Shown: positions 46,950-56,042, counted from the first letter of the stretch. The stretch is 64,000 nucleotides of DNA from Acidovorax radicis N35 (GCF_000204195.1 NZ_AFBG01000024.1:62001-126000), one strand, 5' to 3'. Notes: generated from the letters alone by a model not told the origin. Translations and numbers: made by a program.

Positions 46950-47055
46950 GTTTACGACTTTACCGTTACAAATGACCACCCCGCAAACCCGCATGAATGC
47001 TGGAGGCTTGTTTACGACTTTATTTGCGTGTTTACGACTTTAATTACCCAGAATA
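46950..47055 (-). mobile_element. Relic end of a Tn7-like transposon at glmS
   Basis: Read in the glmS direction, the 13-bp sequence TAAAGTCGTAAAC occurs three times: 47042-47030, 47022-47010 and 46962-46950. It closely matches the TnsB-binding sites of the Tn7 right end (Tn7 has TAAAGTCTTAAAC). Tn7 inserts about 25 bp after the glmS stop codon with a TGT end; here the matching position, base 25 after the stop, reads TAT, and AAAGTC falls at the same offset as in Tn7. I infer a decayed transposon end. No tns genes are in the window. Confidence 0.6.
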
Positions 47056-47079
47056 CCAGGAATATCCGCCCCCAGCGCG

Positions 47080-49014
47080 TCACTCCACAGTGACACTTTT
47101 CGCCAAATTTCTGGGCTTATCCACATCCGTCCCCCGCGCACACGCCGTGTGATACGCCAGCAACTGCAGCGGCACGACATGCAGCAGCGGGCTCAGCGGG
47201 CCATAGTGCTCAGGCATTCGGATGACGTGAATGCCTTCGCCGCTTTCGATGCGGGTGTCGGCGTCGGCCAGCACGTAGAGCACACCGGCGCGCGCGCGCA
47301 CTTCCTGCATGTTGCTCTTGAGTTTTTCCAGCAGCGCATCGTTGGGCGCCACCGTGACCACGGGCATGGCGCTGGTGACCAGGGCCAGGGGCCCGTGCTT
47401 GAGTTCACCAGCGGGGTAGGCCTCGGCGTGGATGTAGCTGATTTCCTTGAGCTTCAAGGCACCTTCCAGGGCAATGGGGTAGTGCAGGCCCCGGCCCAGG
47501 AACAGGGCGTTTTCCATGCGGGCGAAGTCTTCGGCCCAGCTGATGAGTTGGGGCTCCAGCGCCAGCACGGCCTGCAGCGCCACGGGCAGGTGGCGCATGG
47601 TTTTGAGGTGGGCAGCTTCCTGCTCCTCGCTCAGCCGACCTTTGGATTGGGCCAGCGCCAGCGTCAGCAAGAAGAGGCCCGCGAGCTGGGTGGTGAAGGC
47701 CTTGGTGCTGGCCACGCCAATCTCCACACCCGCGCGGGTGATGTAGGCCAGCTTGCACTCCCGCACCATGGCGCTGGTGGCCACGTTGCAGATGGTGAGC
47801 GTGTGCGACATGCCCAGGCTTTGCGCGTGTCGCAGCGCCGCCAGCGTGTCGGCCGTTTCGCCCGACTGGCTGATGGTGACCACCAACGTGCTCGGGTTGG
47901 GCACGCTGGTGCGGTAGCGGTATTCGCTGGCCACTTCCACTTGCGTGGGGATGCCGGCGATTTCTTCGAGCCAGTATTTGGCGGTGCACCCGCTGTAGTA
48001 GCTGGTGCCGCAGGCCAGGATGAGGACGCTGTCGATCTCCTTGAACACGCGCCAGGCGGCGGCTCCAGGCTCGCCGTGTTGGCCCGCGCCGTCGAACAGC
48101 TCGGGCACGATGCCTTCCACGCCTTCGAGGGTGTCGGCAATGGCGCGCGGCTGCTCGAAGATTTCCTTTTGCATGTAGTGGCGGTAGGGGCCCAGCTCGG
48201 CCGCGCCGCTGTGGGCCAGCACGGTGCGCACGGGGCGTTGGGCGGGCGTGAGTGCGGCGCCGTCCTTGCCCACGATCCAGTAGCGGCCCAGTTGCAGGTC
48301 TGCCAGGTCGCCCTCTTCCAGGTAGACGATCTGGTCCGTCACGCCGGCCAGTGCCATGGCGTCGCTGGCCAAGAAGTGCTCAGGAGATTGCGAGGCCCCT
48401 CCGGCAGCGTCTTTGCCAACCCCCAGGATGAGCGGCGAACCGGCGCGCGCCCCCACCACGCGGTGGGGTTCGTCCTTGTGCATCACCGCGATGGCGTAGG
48501 CGCCGTGCAGCTCGGCCACGGCGGCCTGCACGGCATCGAACAGGTCGCCGGTGTAGTGGCTGTCCACCAGGTGGGCGACGACTTCGGTGTCGGTCTGGCT
48601 CGCAAACACATAGCCGCGTGCCTGCAGTGCCTTGCGCAGTTCTTCGTGGTTTTCAATGATGCCGTTGTGCACCAGGGCCACGCGGCCAGCGCTCTGGGCG
48701 TTGGCGTCAGCGCCCGTGCCGTGGCTGAAATGCGGATGGGCGTTGTGCACGGCAGGCGCGCCATGGGTGGCCCAGCGGGTGTGGGCAATGCCGGTGGCGC
48801 CGTCGATGCGTTCCGTGGTCACCTGGTCCAGCAGTTCGGCCACACGCGCCGTGCTGCGGGCGCGCTGCAGGCCCGCCGGGCGTGCGGCATCGAGGCTGGA
48901 GGCGTGCACGGCCACGCCGCACGAGTCATACCCCCGGTATTCAAGCCGCTGCAGGCCCTGGACGAGGATGGGAACGATGTTGCGCGTGGAGACCGCGCCG
49001 ACGATGCCGCACAT
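47080..49014 (-). CDS. glmS: Glutamine-fructose-6-phosphate aminotransferase (isomerizing)
   Basis: 644 residues starting MCGIVGAVS: the Cys after Met is the glutaminase nucleophile. Class-II amidotransferase domain ([15 protein letters not shown], then [10 protein letters not shown]) followed by two SIS domains ([32 protein letters not shown], in shortened form) and a C-terminal tail LAKSVTVE. It makes glucosamine-6-phosphate, the first step of UDP-GlcNAc synthesis. Its 3' end is the attachment site for Tn7-family elements, here with a relic end just downstream. Confidence 0.96.
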   Translation of the reverse strand: MCGIVGAVSTRNIVPILVQGLQRLEYRGYDSCGVAVHASSLDAARPAGLQRARSTARVAELLDQVTTERIDGATGIAHTRWATHGAPAVHNAHPHFSHGTGADANAQSAGRVALVHNGIIENHEELRKALQARGYVFASQTDTEVVAHLVDSHYTGDLFDAVQAAVAELHGAYAIAVMHKDEPHRVVGARAGSPLILGVGKDAAGGASQSPEHFLASDAMALAGVTDQIVYLEEGDLADLQLGRYWIVGKDGAALTPAQRPVRTVLAHSGAAELGPYRHYMQKEIFEQPRAIADTLEGVEGIVPELFDGAGQHGEPGAAAWRVFKEIDSVLILACGTSYYSGCTAKYWLEEIAGIPTQVEVASEYRYRTSVPNPSTLVVTISQSGETADTLAALRHAQSLGMSHTLTICNVATSAMVRECKLAYITRAGVEIGVASTKAFTTQLAGLFLLTLALAQSKGRLSEEQEAAHLKTMRHLPVALQAVLALEPQLISWAEDFARMENALFLGRGLHYPIALEGALKLKEISYIHAEAYPAGELKHGPLALVTSAMPVVTVAPNDALLEKLKSNMQEVRARAGVLYVLADADTRIESGEGIHVIRMPEHYGPLSPLLHVVPLQLLAYHTACARGTDVDKPRNLAKSVTVE

Positions 49015-49101
49015 GGTGTTTGCCTTGGTTTGAAAGCGATGGGCGATGTTAGGCAGCCCAGTAAGAAATTGTTGATTGATATTTATTAATTTTTGAACTT
49101 T

Positions 49102-49129
49102 AATTTCACAAATCATTCATTGTGAAATT
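49102..49129. promoter_or_regulatory. Perfect inverted repeat between glmS and Lrp gene
   Basis: AATTTCACAA (49102-49111) and TTGTGAAATT (49120-49129) are a perfect 10-bp inverted repeat with an 8-bp centre, in the divergent gap between glmS and the Lrp-like gene. It is the natural candidate operator for the Lrp/AsnC regulator. Confidence 0.6.
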
Positions 49130-49151
49130 TTCTTTCAAATCACAAAAATTT

Positions 49152-49640
49152 ATGGAATCCATATCGCTCGACAGCACGGACTTGCAGCTGCTCAACCTCC
49201 TGCAAACCGATGCCGCACAAAGCAACCAGGCGCTGGCCGAGCAGGTGCATGTCTCGCCACCCACCTGCCTGCGCCGCGTCAAGCGCCTGCACGATGTCGG
49301 TCTGATCGAGCGCCAGGTGGCCATCCTGCAGCCCGACCGGCTGGCGGCCGTTCAAGGCCACGGGCTGGCATGCATCGTCGAGGTGTCGCTCGACCGCCAG
49401 GGCGCCGAGCAGCTCGAAGCATTCGAAGCCCGCGCCGTGGCCGACAACGCCGTGCAGCAGTGCTGGCGCGTGTCGCCCGGGCCCGACTTTGTGCTGGTGG
49501 TGCACACCCGGGACATGCCGGGCTACCTGGCGCTGTCGCGGCGCCTGTTCACAGGCGATGCCAACGTGCGCAATGTGAAGGCTTTTTTCGCGACGCGCCG
49601 GGCAAAATTCGATACAAAAGTGCCTCTAGCGCTTGATTAG
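49152..49640 (+). CDS. Lrp/AsnC-family transcriptional regulator
   Basis: 162 residues from an ATG (MESISLDSTDLQLLNLLQTD); a GTG start 30 bp upstream also exists. N-terminal HTH (NQALAEQVHVSPPTCLRRVKRL in two parts), C-terminal RAM ligand domain. It is divergent from glmS. The last five codons (PLALD) and the stop are encoded by a copy of the dispersed palindromic repeat (49625-49665). Confidence 0.88.
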   Translation: MESISLDSTDLQLLNLLQTDAAQSNQALAEQVHVSPPTCLRRVKRLHDVGLIERQVAILQPDRLAAVQGHGLACIVEVSLDRQGAEQLEAFEARAVADNAVQQCWRVSPGPDFVLVVHTRDMPGYLALSRRLFTGDANVRNVKAFFATRRAKFDTKVPLALD

Positions 49641-49665
49641 AAATCGTTGCACGCTATCAATTTTG
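49625..49665. repeat. Dispersed AGCGCTT palindromic repeat, copy 2
   Basis: CTAGCGCTTGATTAGAAATCG followed by GCTATCAATTTTGA. The repeat provides the 3' end of the Lrp-like gene. Confidence 0.7.
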
Positions 49666-49859
49666 AAAACCCCAACGGCAACCACACTGCAGCGAATCCA
49701 TGGCGATACCGTGCCGCCGCTGCCCGTGCAGTTGCCCTCTGCGGTGCCTGGTCATTTCGTGCTGGTATCGCTCCTGGGGGAGATGTAAGCTCCCCAGCCA
49801 CCACCACCCCTCGTGCCCAGCCCATCGGGGGGCGCTGCGGGCCGCCCCCCATTCCGCCC

Positions 49860-50912
49860 ATGCCCACACCCCGCCGCCAGATGCCCCGACGTATCTATCC
49901 CCTGCGCATTCTGGGCATGGGGCTGGGCGGCATGGTGGTGGGCGTGGTGCTGTGGGAGCGCCATGCCAGCGTCACCGCCTGGCTGACCATGGCGCTGCCC
50001 GCATTCGTCTGGCCGCATGTGGCCTATCTGGTGACGCGCCACAGCAAAGACCCCTACCGGGCCGAGACCCGCAACCTGCTCATCGACTCGGCCCTGGCCG
50101 CCAGTTTTGTGCCGCTGATGCACTTCAACCTGTTGCCCAGCGTGCTGCTGCTGACACTGACCATGGTGGACAAGATCACCACCGGCATCCGCGGGCTGTG
50201 GGCGCGCGCGCTGCCCGCCATGCTGGCCGGAGGGCTGGTGGGCGCGGCGCTCTCAGGCCTGCACTGGGCGCCTGAAACCTCCATGCGCGTCATGATCGCC
50301 TGCCTGCCGGTGATGGCACTGCACACGCTGTCGGTCAGCCTGGTCAGCTACCAGCTCATCCGCCAGTCAGCGCGGCAGAACCAGCTGCTGGACGAGCTGC
50401 GGCGTGTGGATGCACTCACCGGCCTGTTCGGGCGCGGCCACTGGCAAGAGCAGGCCGAGGCCGCGCTGCGCCGCCACCACACCAGCAACGAACCGGCCTG
50501 CATGCTGATGCTGGACATCGACCATTTCAAGGAGATCAACGACGCCCACGGCCATACCGTGGGTGACGAAGTGATCCGCGCACTGGCCCATGTGGTGCGC
50601 GGCAACGTGCGCGCGGGCGACTGCGCGGGGCGCTACGGTGGTGATGAATTTGCCATCGTGCTGCCCGGCATGCAGGCCAAGGACGCGCTGGCCATTGCCC
50701 ACCGCATCCGCGAGCAGACCGAGAGCGTTCGCCTGCGCAGCCTGCCCGGCGTGCGCGTCACCAGCAGCATTGGCGTGGCCCCCGCCGACCACCGCCACAG
50801 CAGCCTGCGCGCCTGGATCGACGCGGCCGACGCCGCGCTGTATGCCGCCAAGAACGGCGGGCGCAACCGCGTGGCAGGGTGCATGGAGCCGGACCTGGTG
50901 CCAGCGGTGTAG
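49860..50912 (+). CDS. Diguanylate cyclase with MASE2 domain
   Basis: 350 residues from an ATG (MPTPRRQMPRRIYPLRILGMG). Residues 10-170 are a MASE2 membrane sensor with several helices; the catalytic domain contains RYGGDEFAIVLPG near 255 and, five residues upstream, RAGD, the inhibitory (I) site. It makes c-di-GMP from two GTP, with product inhibition. It follows the Lrp-like gene but is separated by a repeat copy. Signal unknown. Confidence 0.9.
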   Translation: MPTPRRQMPRRIYPLRILGMGLGGMVVGVVLWERHASVTAWLTMALPAFVWPHVAYLVTRHSKDPYRAETRNLLIDSALAASFVPLMHFNLLPSVLLLTLTMVDKITTGIRGLWARALPAMLAGGLVGAALSGLHWAPETSMRVMIACLPVMALHTLSVSLVSYQLIRQSARQNQLLDELRRVDALTGLFGRGHWQEQAEAALRRHHTSNEPACMLMLDIDHFKEINDAHGHTVGDEVIRALAHVVRGNVRAGDCAGRYGGDEFAIVLPGMQAKDALAIAHRIREQTESVRLRSLPGVRVTSSIGVAPADHRHSSLRAWIDAADAALYAAKNGGRNRVAGCMEPDLVPAV

Positions 50913-50933
50913 CGGGCGGCCGCCGGTTCAGCG

Positions 50934-51761
50934 TCAGGGGTTGGTGACCCCGGGGTCAGCCTCCGTCGCAGCACATTCCACGGGCCATTGCACACGCACC
51001 GTGCAGCCCCCACCCGGCATTGCCGTGGCGCTGAGGTGTGCGCCATGGCGTTGCGCCACCGCACGGCACAGCGCCAGACCCGTGCCCACGCCGTCAAACT
51101 CAGTCTCGCGGTGCAGGCGCTGGAACACACCGAACAAGGTGCCCGCACGCGCCGGGTCAAACCCCACGCCGTTGTCTCGCACCGTAAAGGCCAGCTGGCC
51201 CCGTGGCGCCACATCGGCCTGCACGGTGATGCAGGGCTGCGCCACAGGGCGCGTGAACTTCAAGGCATTGCCCAGCAGCTGCACCAGCAGCTCCTGCAGC
51301 AGCGCGGGGTCGGCCTGCAGGATGGGAAGGTCGGGGGCCACATCCCACTGCACCACGCGCCCGGCCTCTGCAGCGGCCAGCGCGGCGCGCGCCTGGGCGA
51401 CGGCATCTGCCAGCGGCACAGGCTGTTGGCGCAGCGGCGCGCGGCTGGCGTGCACCAAGGCTTGCAGGCCGTCGATCATGAGCCCCATGCGCCGGGCCGA
51501 CTGGTCCATGGTGGCCAGAAAGCCCAGCGCCTCCTGCACCTCGGCGCCTTGCAGCACCTCGGATGGCAGGTCACCCAGCACCTCGCGCACCAGCTTTCCG
51601 TACGAGGTCACATGCCGCAGCGGCGCGCGCAGGTCGTGCGATACCGCGCGCAAGAACTCCTCCTGCGCAGCGGCCATTTCGGCCACCTGCTGCTGGCTGC
51701 GGGCGAGCGCGGCGCGCAATTGCTGCAAGGTGTTTTGGGTGTCTTCGTCGTTCATGGACAT
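50934..51761 (-). CDS. Soluble sensor histidine kinase
   Basis: 275 residues from an ATG after GAGGG. N-terminal coiled-coil of about 30 residues, then HisKA with AVSHDLRAPLRHV (His near 43), and HATPase with NALKF, DNGVGF and GTGLAL motifs. No membrane helix or sensor domain is visible, so it likely pairs with a partner protein. It is convergent with the cyclase gene. Confidence 0.88.
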   Translation of the reverse strand: MSMNDEDTQNTLQQLRAALARSQQQVAEMAAAQEEFLRAVSHDLRAPLRHVTSYGKLVREVLGDLPSEVLQGAEVQEALGFLATMDQSARRMGLMIDGLQALVHASRAPLRQQPVPLADAVAQARAALAAAEAGRVVQWDVAPDLPILQADPALLQELLVQLLGNALKFTRPVAQPCITVQADVAPRGQLAFTVRDNGVGFDPARAGTLFGVFQRLHRETEFDGVGTGLALCRAVAQRHGAHLSATAMPGGGCTVRVQWPVECAATEADPGVTNP

Positions 51762-51794
51762 GTATTCACCCTCATGAAAACTGACGCGGCCGCT

Positions 51795-51888
51795 GCGAGT
51801 GCACCCGTGGAACGGGCTTTGCCAGGCCACGGGGCGCGTCCCCCTCCCGAAGCAGAGGGGGAAGGCGCGCAGCGGCTCAGGGGGTGTT
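51795..51888. repeat. GC-rich dispersed intergenic element, copy B
   Basis: Contains GGCTTTGCCAGGCCACGGGG, related in reverse to 24765-24797, and the CCCCCTC...GAGGGGG hairpin with GCGCGCAGCGGCTCAGGGGG. Confidence 0.55.
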
Positions 51889-53307
51889 TCACTTCTTTGG
51901 CCGGACCCAGTTGGCTATGCTGACCTGCTTGCCCCGCGACACACTGAGCGCCCCTGGCGCCGTGCTCTTGGTGATGGTGCTGCCCCCACCCACCGTGCCG
52001 CCCGCACCAATGGTCACCGGCGCGACCAGCACGCAGTTGCTGCCCACGTGCACATCGGCCTCGATCACGGTGCGGTGCTTGTTCGCGCCATCGTAGTTGG
52101 CGGTGATGCTGCCCGCACCGTAGTTCACACGTTCGCCCACGGTGGCGTCACCCAGGTAGGCCAGGTGGTTGGCCTTGGCGCCGTCGGCCAGGGTGCTGTT
52201 TTTCACTTCCACAAAATTGCCGATGTGCACCTCGCGACCCAGTTGTGCACCGGGGCGCAGGCGGGCAAAGGGGCCGATCAGCGCGCCCTCGCCCACGGTG
52301 GCGCCAGCCTTCTCGCCGTCGATGTGGGTGAACGGATGGATCACGGCGCCCGCCGCGATGCGTGCGTTAGCAATGCAGCAGTTCGCGCCAATGCTCACGC
52401 CCTCGCCCAGCTCCACGCGGCCGGTGAAGACGCAGTTCACGTCGATCTCCACATCCTGCCCACACACCAGTTCGCCGCGCACACCGGTGCGGGTGTCGTC
52501 GCGCAGGTCAAAGCGGGCGGGGTCGGCCAGGCGCACGCCTTGCTCCATCAGGCTGCGCGCGGTGGCGAGCTGGTGCGCGCGCTCCAGCTCTGCGAGCTGC
52601 AGCGGGCTGTTCACGCCCGCCACCTGCAGCGCATCGGTGATGCGATGCGCCACCACGGGCACGCCATCGGCCACGGCCATGGCGACGATGTCGGTGAGGT
52701 AGTACTCGCCCTGGGCGTTGTCATTGGTCAGCCGCGCCAGCCAGCCGCGCAGCAGCTTCGCGGGCACGGCCATGATGCCGCTGTAGACCTCGGTGATGGC
52801 GCGCTGGGCGTCGGTGGCGTCCTTGTGTTCGACGATGCCTTGCACGGCATCCGATGCATTGCGCACGATGCGGCCATAACCCGTGGGGTCGGGCAGGGTC
52901 ACGGTCAGCAGGGCCAGCTTGCCGCCTTCGCTGGCCGCCACCAGGGCACGCAGGGTGTCGGCCTGGGTCAGCGGCACATCGCCCGACAGCACGACCACCG
53001 TGCCGTCATCGCGCAGGTGGGGCACGGCCTGCTGGACGGCGTGGCCGGTGCCCAGCTGGGGCTCCTGGCGCACGAATTTGAGGTCAAAATGGCCTCCAGC
53101 GCTTGCTGCACCTGCAGTAGCAGCTTCTACTTCTATAGCACCATGGCCGGTGATGACGATGGCGCTGCGCGCCTGTAAATGGGCTGCCTGGTCCAGCACA
53201 TGCTGCAGCAATGGGCGCCCGGCCAGGCGTTGCAGCACCTTGGGGAGGCGGCTTTTCATGCGCGTGCCCTTGCCGGCCGCCATGATGAGGATGTCGAGTG
53301 AGGTCAT
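51889..53307 (-). CDS. glmU: Bifunctional GlcNAc-1-P uridyltransferase / GlcN-1-P acetyltransferase
   Basis: 472 residues from an ATG (MTSLDILIMAAGKGTRM), with a poor ribosome site. Uridyltransferase domain: AAGKGTRM, GTGHAVQQA, YGRIV; then a left-handed beta-helix with many hexapeptides and the acetyltransferase His in NFVEVKNS. It makes UDP-GlcNAc after GlmS. It is longer than usual in the N-domain: residues 56-70, EVEAATAGAASAGG, derive from a copy of the dispersed repeat. Confidence 0.95.
   Translation of the reverse strand: MTSLDILIMAAGKGTRMKSRLPKVLQRLAGRPLLQHVLDQAAHLQARSAIVITGHGAIEVEAATAGAASAGGHFDLKFVRQEPQLGTGHAVQQAVPHLRDDGTVVVLSGDVPLTQADTLRALVAASEGGKLALLTVTLPDPTGYGRIVRNASDAVQGIVEHKDATDAQRAITEVYSGIMAVPAKLLRGWLARLTNDNAQGEYYLTDIVAMAVADGVPVVAHRITDALQVAGVNSPLQLAELERAHQLATARSLMEQGVRLADPARFDLRDDTRTGVRGELVCGQDVEIDVNCVFTGRVELGEGVSIGANCCIANARIAAGAVIHPFTHIDGEKAGATVGEGALIGPFARLRPGAQLGREVHIGNFVEVKNSTLADGAKANHLAYLGDATVGERVNYGAGSITANYDGANKHRTVIEADVHVGSNCVLVAPVTIGAGGTVGGGSTITKSTAPGALSVSRGKQVSIANWVRPKK
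53096..53140. repeat. Dispersed repeat, copy 3, inside glmU
   Basis: CCAGCGCTTGCTGCACCTGCA and TTCTACTTCTATAGCA lie within the coding region of glmU. It is decayed relative to the others but shows the AGCGCTT, AGCAGCTTCTA and ATAGC parts. Confidence 0.55.
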
Positions 53308-53390
53308 GAAAAAGGAGGTGGGGTTGCGCAGCAAAAGCCCGGCGTGCGGGCATGGCGTGGATTATCGGTTGCGGCCAACACAGCGCAATA

Positions 53391-53450
53391 TGCTATTCAA
53401 ACCATAGCTTCTTACGCTTACCACACAAGCGCCAGAGGCCAATTTGATCA
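53391..53450. repeat. Dispersed repeat, copy 4, upstream of glmU
   Basis: ATAGCTTCTTACGCTTACC and AAGCGCCAGAGGCCAATTTGA pair imperfectly as in the other copies. It lies between glmU and the Fnr-like gene. Confidence 0.6.
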
Positions 53451-53472
53451 AATTTCTGCCGCAGCAGTACCT

Positions 53473-54228
53473 CTACAACAGCGGCATCAGCCGGGGCGGC
53501 GTGTCGTAGTACTCGGCGATGCGGGCCAGCGCGCGGGTGTTGAGCAGGCGCAGCCGCCCGTTTTTCAGCTCATGCAGGCCCAGCAGCGACAGGCGCCGCA
53601 GCGTCTTGTTGGTGTGCACCAGCGACAGCCCCAGTGCATCGGCAATGTGCTGCTGGTTCAGCGGGAACGCCACCGCGCCGTCCTCCACCAGCCCGATGCG
53701 GTCGAGCCGCCGGTACAGGTGCATGAGCAGCATGGCCACGCGTTCGGTGGCGTTGCGGCGGCCGGTGGTCAGCAGGTTGTCGTCCACATGGCCTTCTTCG
53801 TGGGCCGACAGCCAGGTGATGTCGTAGCCCAGGCGCGGGTGCTCGCGAAACAGCGCCCACAGGCTGTCGTTCTGGAACACACACAGCGAACAATCGGTCA
53901 GCGCCTCGATGCCGTGGGTGGAGACATCGCCAAATTCCTGCTGCAGGCCCACGAGGTCGCCAGGCAGCAAAAAATTGAGGATCTGGCGGCGCCCGTCGCT
54001 CATGGTCTTGTAGCGAAAGGCCCAGCCCGAATACAGCGTGAACAGCTTGGCGTTGGTCTGGTTCTCGCGCACCAGCGCGCCGCCGGCCTCCACGGCCAGG
54101 CTGTCCGTGCGAAAGCCTTCAATGAAATCCAGCACCTCGGGCTTCACGGCCGTGAACGCGCCGGTCTTTCGCAGCCGGCAGTCGTGGCAGGTCGGGGGAC
54201 AGGCGTTGGCAGGCAGGGTGACATTCAT
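53473..54228 (-). CDS. Crp/Fnr-family regulator with N-terminal cysteines
   Basis: 251 residues. Cysteines at 10, 14 and 17 (CPPTCHDC) and another pair near 112-115 (DCSLC) fit the Fe-S ligand set of Fnr-type oxygen sensors, though spacing is not exact. Cyclic-nucleotide-binding-type barrel, then HTH (ADALGLSLVHTNKTLRRL). Minus strand, divergent from the BLUF gene. Confidence 0.82.
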   Translation of the reverse strand: MNVTLPANACPPTCHDCRLRKTGAFTAVKPEVLDFIEGFRTDSLAVEAGGALVRENQTNAKLFTLYSGWAFRYKTMSDGRRQILNFLLPGDLVGLQQEFGDVSTHGIEALTDCSLCVFQNDSLWALFREHPRLGYDITWLSAHEEGHVDDNLLTTGRRNATERVAMLLMHLYRRLDRIGLVEDGAVAFPLNQQHIADALGLSLVHTNKTLRRLSLLGLHELKNGRLRLLNTRALARIAEYYDTPPRLMPLL

Positions 54229-54308
54229 GGTGGCGCAATTCTCATCGATTCACACTGGGCGACAGCACCACGACGCGCGGGGTGGCGCAGCAGTTACATC
54301 TATGTCTT

Positions 54309-54322
54309 TTGACATTGTGCAA
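54309..54322. promoter_or_regulatory. Possible Fnr-type box upstream of BLUF gene
   Basis: TTGACATTGTGCAA is close to the TTGAT-N4-ATCAA consensus but the right half is degenerate. It lies between the Fnr-like and BLUF genes. Confidence 0.3.
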
Positions 54323-54353
54323 CCGCCGCGCCCCCCCTACATTGACCTCACTT

Positions 54354-54752
54354 ATGAACGTATCCCCCGTCCTCTACGAGGTTCTCTATGTGAGCACCCT
54401 CGCCCCCGATCAACCCTTGAGCGTGGTGGCCGAGATTGCAGGGCGCGCGCGCCATGTCAACGCGGAGCTGGACGTAACGGGGTTGCTGATTTTTGACGGC
54501 CAGCGCTTTTGCCAGCAGCTCGAAGGCCCGCAGAAGGCGGTGCTCAAACTCATCGAACGCATCCGCAACGACCCCCGCCACGTCAACGTCGAGGTGCTGC
54601 ACCACGGCCCGCTCGCGGGGCGGCGTTTCCACCAGTTCAGCCTGGCGTTCAGCACGGTGGAAGACGTGGACGCGCTGGCGCGCATGGAGCATCTGGACGG
54701 GGACGCAGCGCTCGCGGCCTTTGAAGCCGTGCGCGGCGAACTGGTGCTCTGA
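54354..54752 (+). CDS. BLUF-domain blue-light sensor
   Basis: 132 residues, single BLUF domain. Conserved features: YEVLYVSTLA near 8-17 (FAD-side Tyr), ARHVNAELDVTGLLIFDG near 30 and the Gln in RFCQQLEG near 50. A short helical tail follows, no output domain. BLUF proteins use FAD to sense blue light. It is divergent from the Fnr-like gene and convergent with fabF. Confidence 0.9.
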   Translation: MNVSPVLYEVLYVSTLAPDQPLSVVAEIAGRARHVNAELDVTGLLIFDGQRFCQQLEGPQKAVLKLIERIRNDPRHVNVEVLHHGPLAGRRFHQFSLAFSTVEDVDALARMEHLDGDAALAAFEAVRGELVL

Positions 54753-54767
54753 ACAGGCCCCTGCCCG

Positions 54768-56042
54768 TCACGCGGCTTCGGGCCAGCGCCGCAGGATCAG
54801 GGTCGCGTTCACGCCCCCAAAACCAAACCCGTTGAGCATGGCATGCGTGAGCGCCATCGGCCTGGGCCGCAGCGCCACCATGTCCAGCCCCTCGGCCAGC
54901 GGATCGGGCGTGTGCAGGTTCAGCGTGCCCGGCACCACCTGGTCGCGCAGCGCCAGCGCCGTGAAGATGGCCGCCACCGCACCCGCCGCCCCCAGCAGAT
55001 GGCCGGTGGCCGACTTGGTGGAACTGATGGCCACCTGCGCCCCCGTGCCAAACACACGGCGGATGGCGGCCAGCTCACCACGGTCACCCACACCGGTGGA
55101 CGTGGCGTGTGCGTTCAGGTGCTGCACATCCTGGGCTGTGAGGCCTGCCTGCGCCAGCGCGGCCAGCATGCTGCGCGCTGCGCCATCGCCATCTTCGGGG
55201 CCGGAGGTGATGTGGTACGCGTCGGCCGACGTGCCATAGCCCACCAGCTCGGCCAGTGGCTGTGCGCCGCGCGCGAGGGCGTGGTCCAGCGCCTCAATCA
55301 CCAGCATGCCTGCGCCCTCGCCCATCACAAAACCGTCGCGCTGCGCATCAAACGGCCGCGAGGCCTGCTCGGGTGTGTCGTTGAACGCCGTGCCCAGGGC
55401 CTTGGCCGCTGCAAAACCGCCCAGGCTCACGCGGTCAATGGCCGCCTCGCTGCCACCGCACAGGGCCACATCGGCCTCGCCGCTGCGGATCAGGCGCGCG
55501 GCATCGCCAATCGCCTGGACGCTGGCGGCGCACGCGGTGACCGGCGCGCCCAGCGGCCCCTTGAGACCATGGCGGATCGACACCTGCCCTGCCGCCAGAT
55601 TGACCAGGAACGACGGCACCGTGAACGGCGACAAGCGCTGCGGGCCACGCGTGTCGGTGGTGCGCACGGCCTCGGCAATCGCGCCAAAGCCACCAATGCC
55701 CGAGGCGATCACCGTGGCCGTGCGCTCGCGCGCCCGCTCATCGGCAGGCGGCCAGCCGGCCTGCGCCAGCGCCTGCTGCGCCGCGCCCAGCGCAAAGGGG
55801 ATGAAGCGGTCCATCTTGCGCTGGTCCTTGGACGAGACGATGGCATCCACGTCCCAACCCCCCTCCGCGTCGTCCGCGACGCTGGGCACCTGCCCCGCCA
55901 CCTTGGCGGCAATGCCGTCCGTGACCGCCTCCGGCAGGCGCGACAGGCCCGAGCGCCCTGCCAGCAGGCGCTGCCAGACCAGTTCCACACCGCAACCCAA
56001 CGGCGACACCAGGCCCATACCCGTGACCACAACGCGCCGCAT
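54768..56042 (-). CDS. fabF: 3-oxoacyl-ACP synthase II (FabF-type)
   Basis: 424 residues, thiolase fold; catalytic Cys in VTACAAS near 172, His in HLNAHATSTGVGD near 310 and in TGHLLGAAG near 347. MRRVVVTGMGLVSPLG is the typical start. It condenses malonyl-ACP with acyl-ACP. It stands alone without other fab genes, divergent from a TetR gene with an operator between, so it is likely an accessory KAS II. Confidence 0.9.
   Translation of the reverse strand: MRRVVVTGMGLVSPLGCGVELVWQRLLAGRSGLSRLPEAVTDGIAAKVAGQVPSVADDAEGGWDVDAIVSSKDQRKMDRFIPFALGAAQQALAQAGWPPADERARERTATVIASGIGGFGAIAEAVRTTDTRGPQRLSPFTVPSFLVNLAAGQVSIRHGLKGPLGAPVTACAASVQAIGDAARLIRSGEADVALCGGSEAAIDRVSLGGFAAAKALGTAFNDTPEQASRPFDAQRDGFVMGEGAGMLVIEALDHALARGAQPLAELVGYGTSADAYHITSGPEDGDGAARSMLAALAQAGLTAQDVQHLNAHATSTGVGDRGELAAIRRVFGTGAQVAISSTKSATGHLLGAAGAVAAIFTALALRDQVVPGTLNLHTPDPLAEGLDMVALRPRPMALTHAMLNGFGFGGVNATLILRRWPEAA

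Noticed and set aside
53311-53395. A perfect ribosome-binding sequence (AAGGAGGTG) on the plus strand upstream of glmU.
   Set aside because: It is followed only by a short 24-codon frame from TTG; probably chance.
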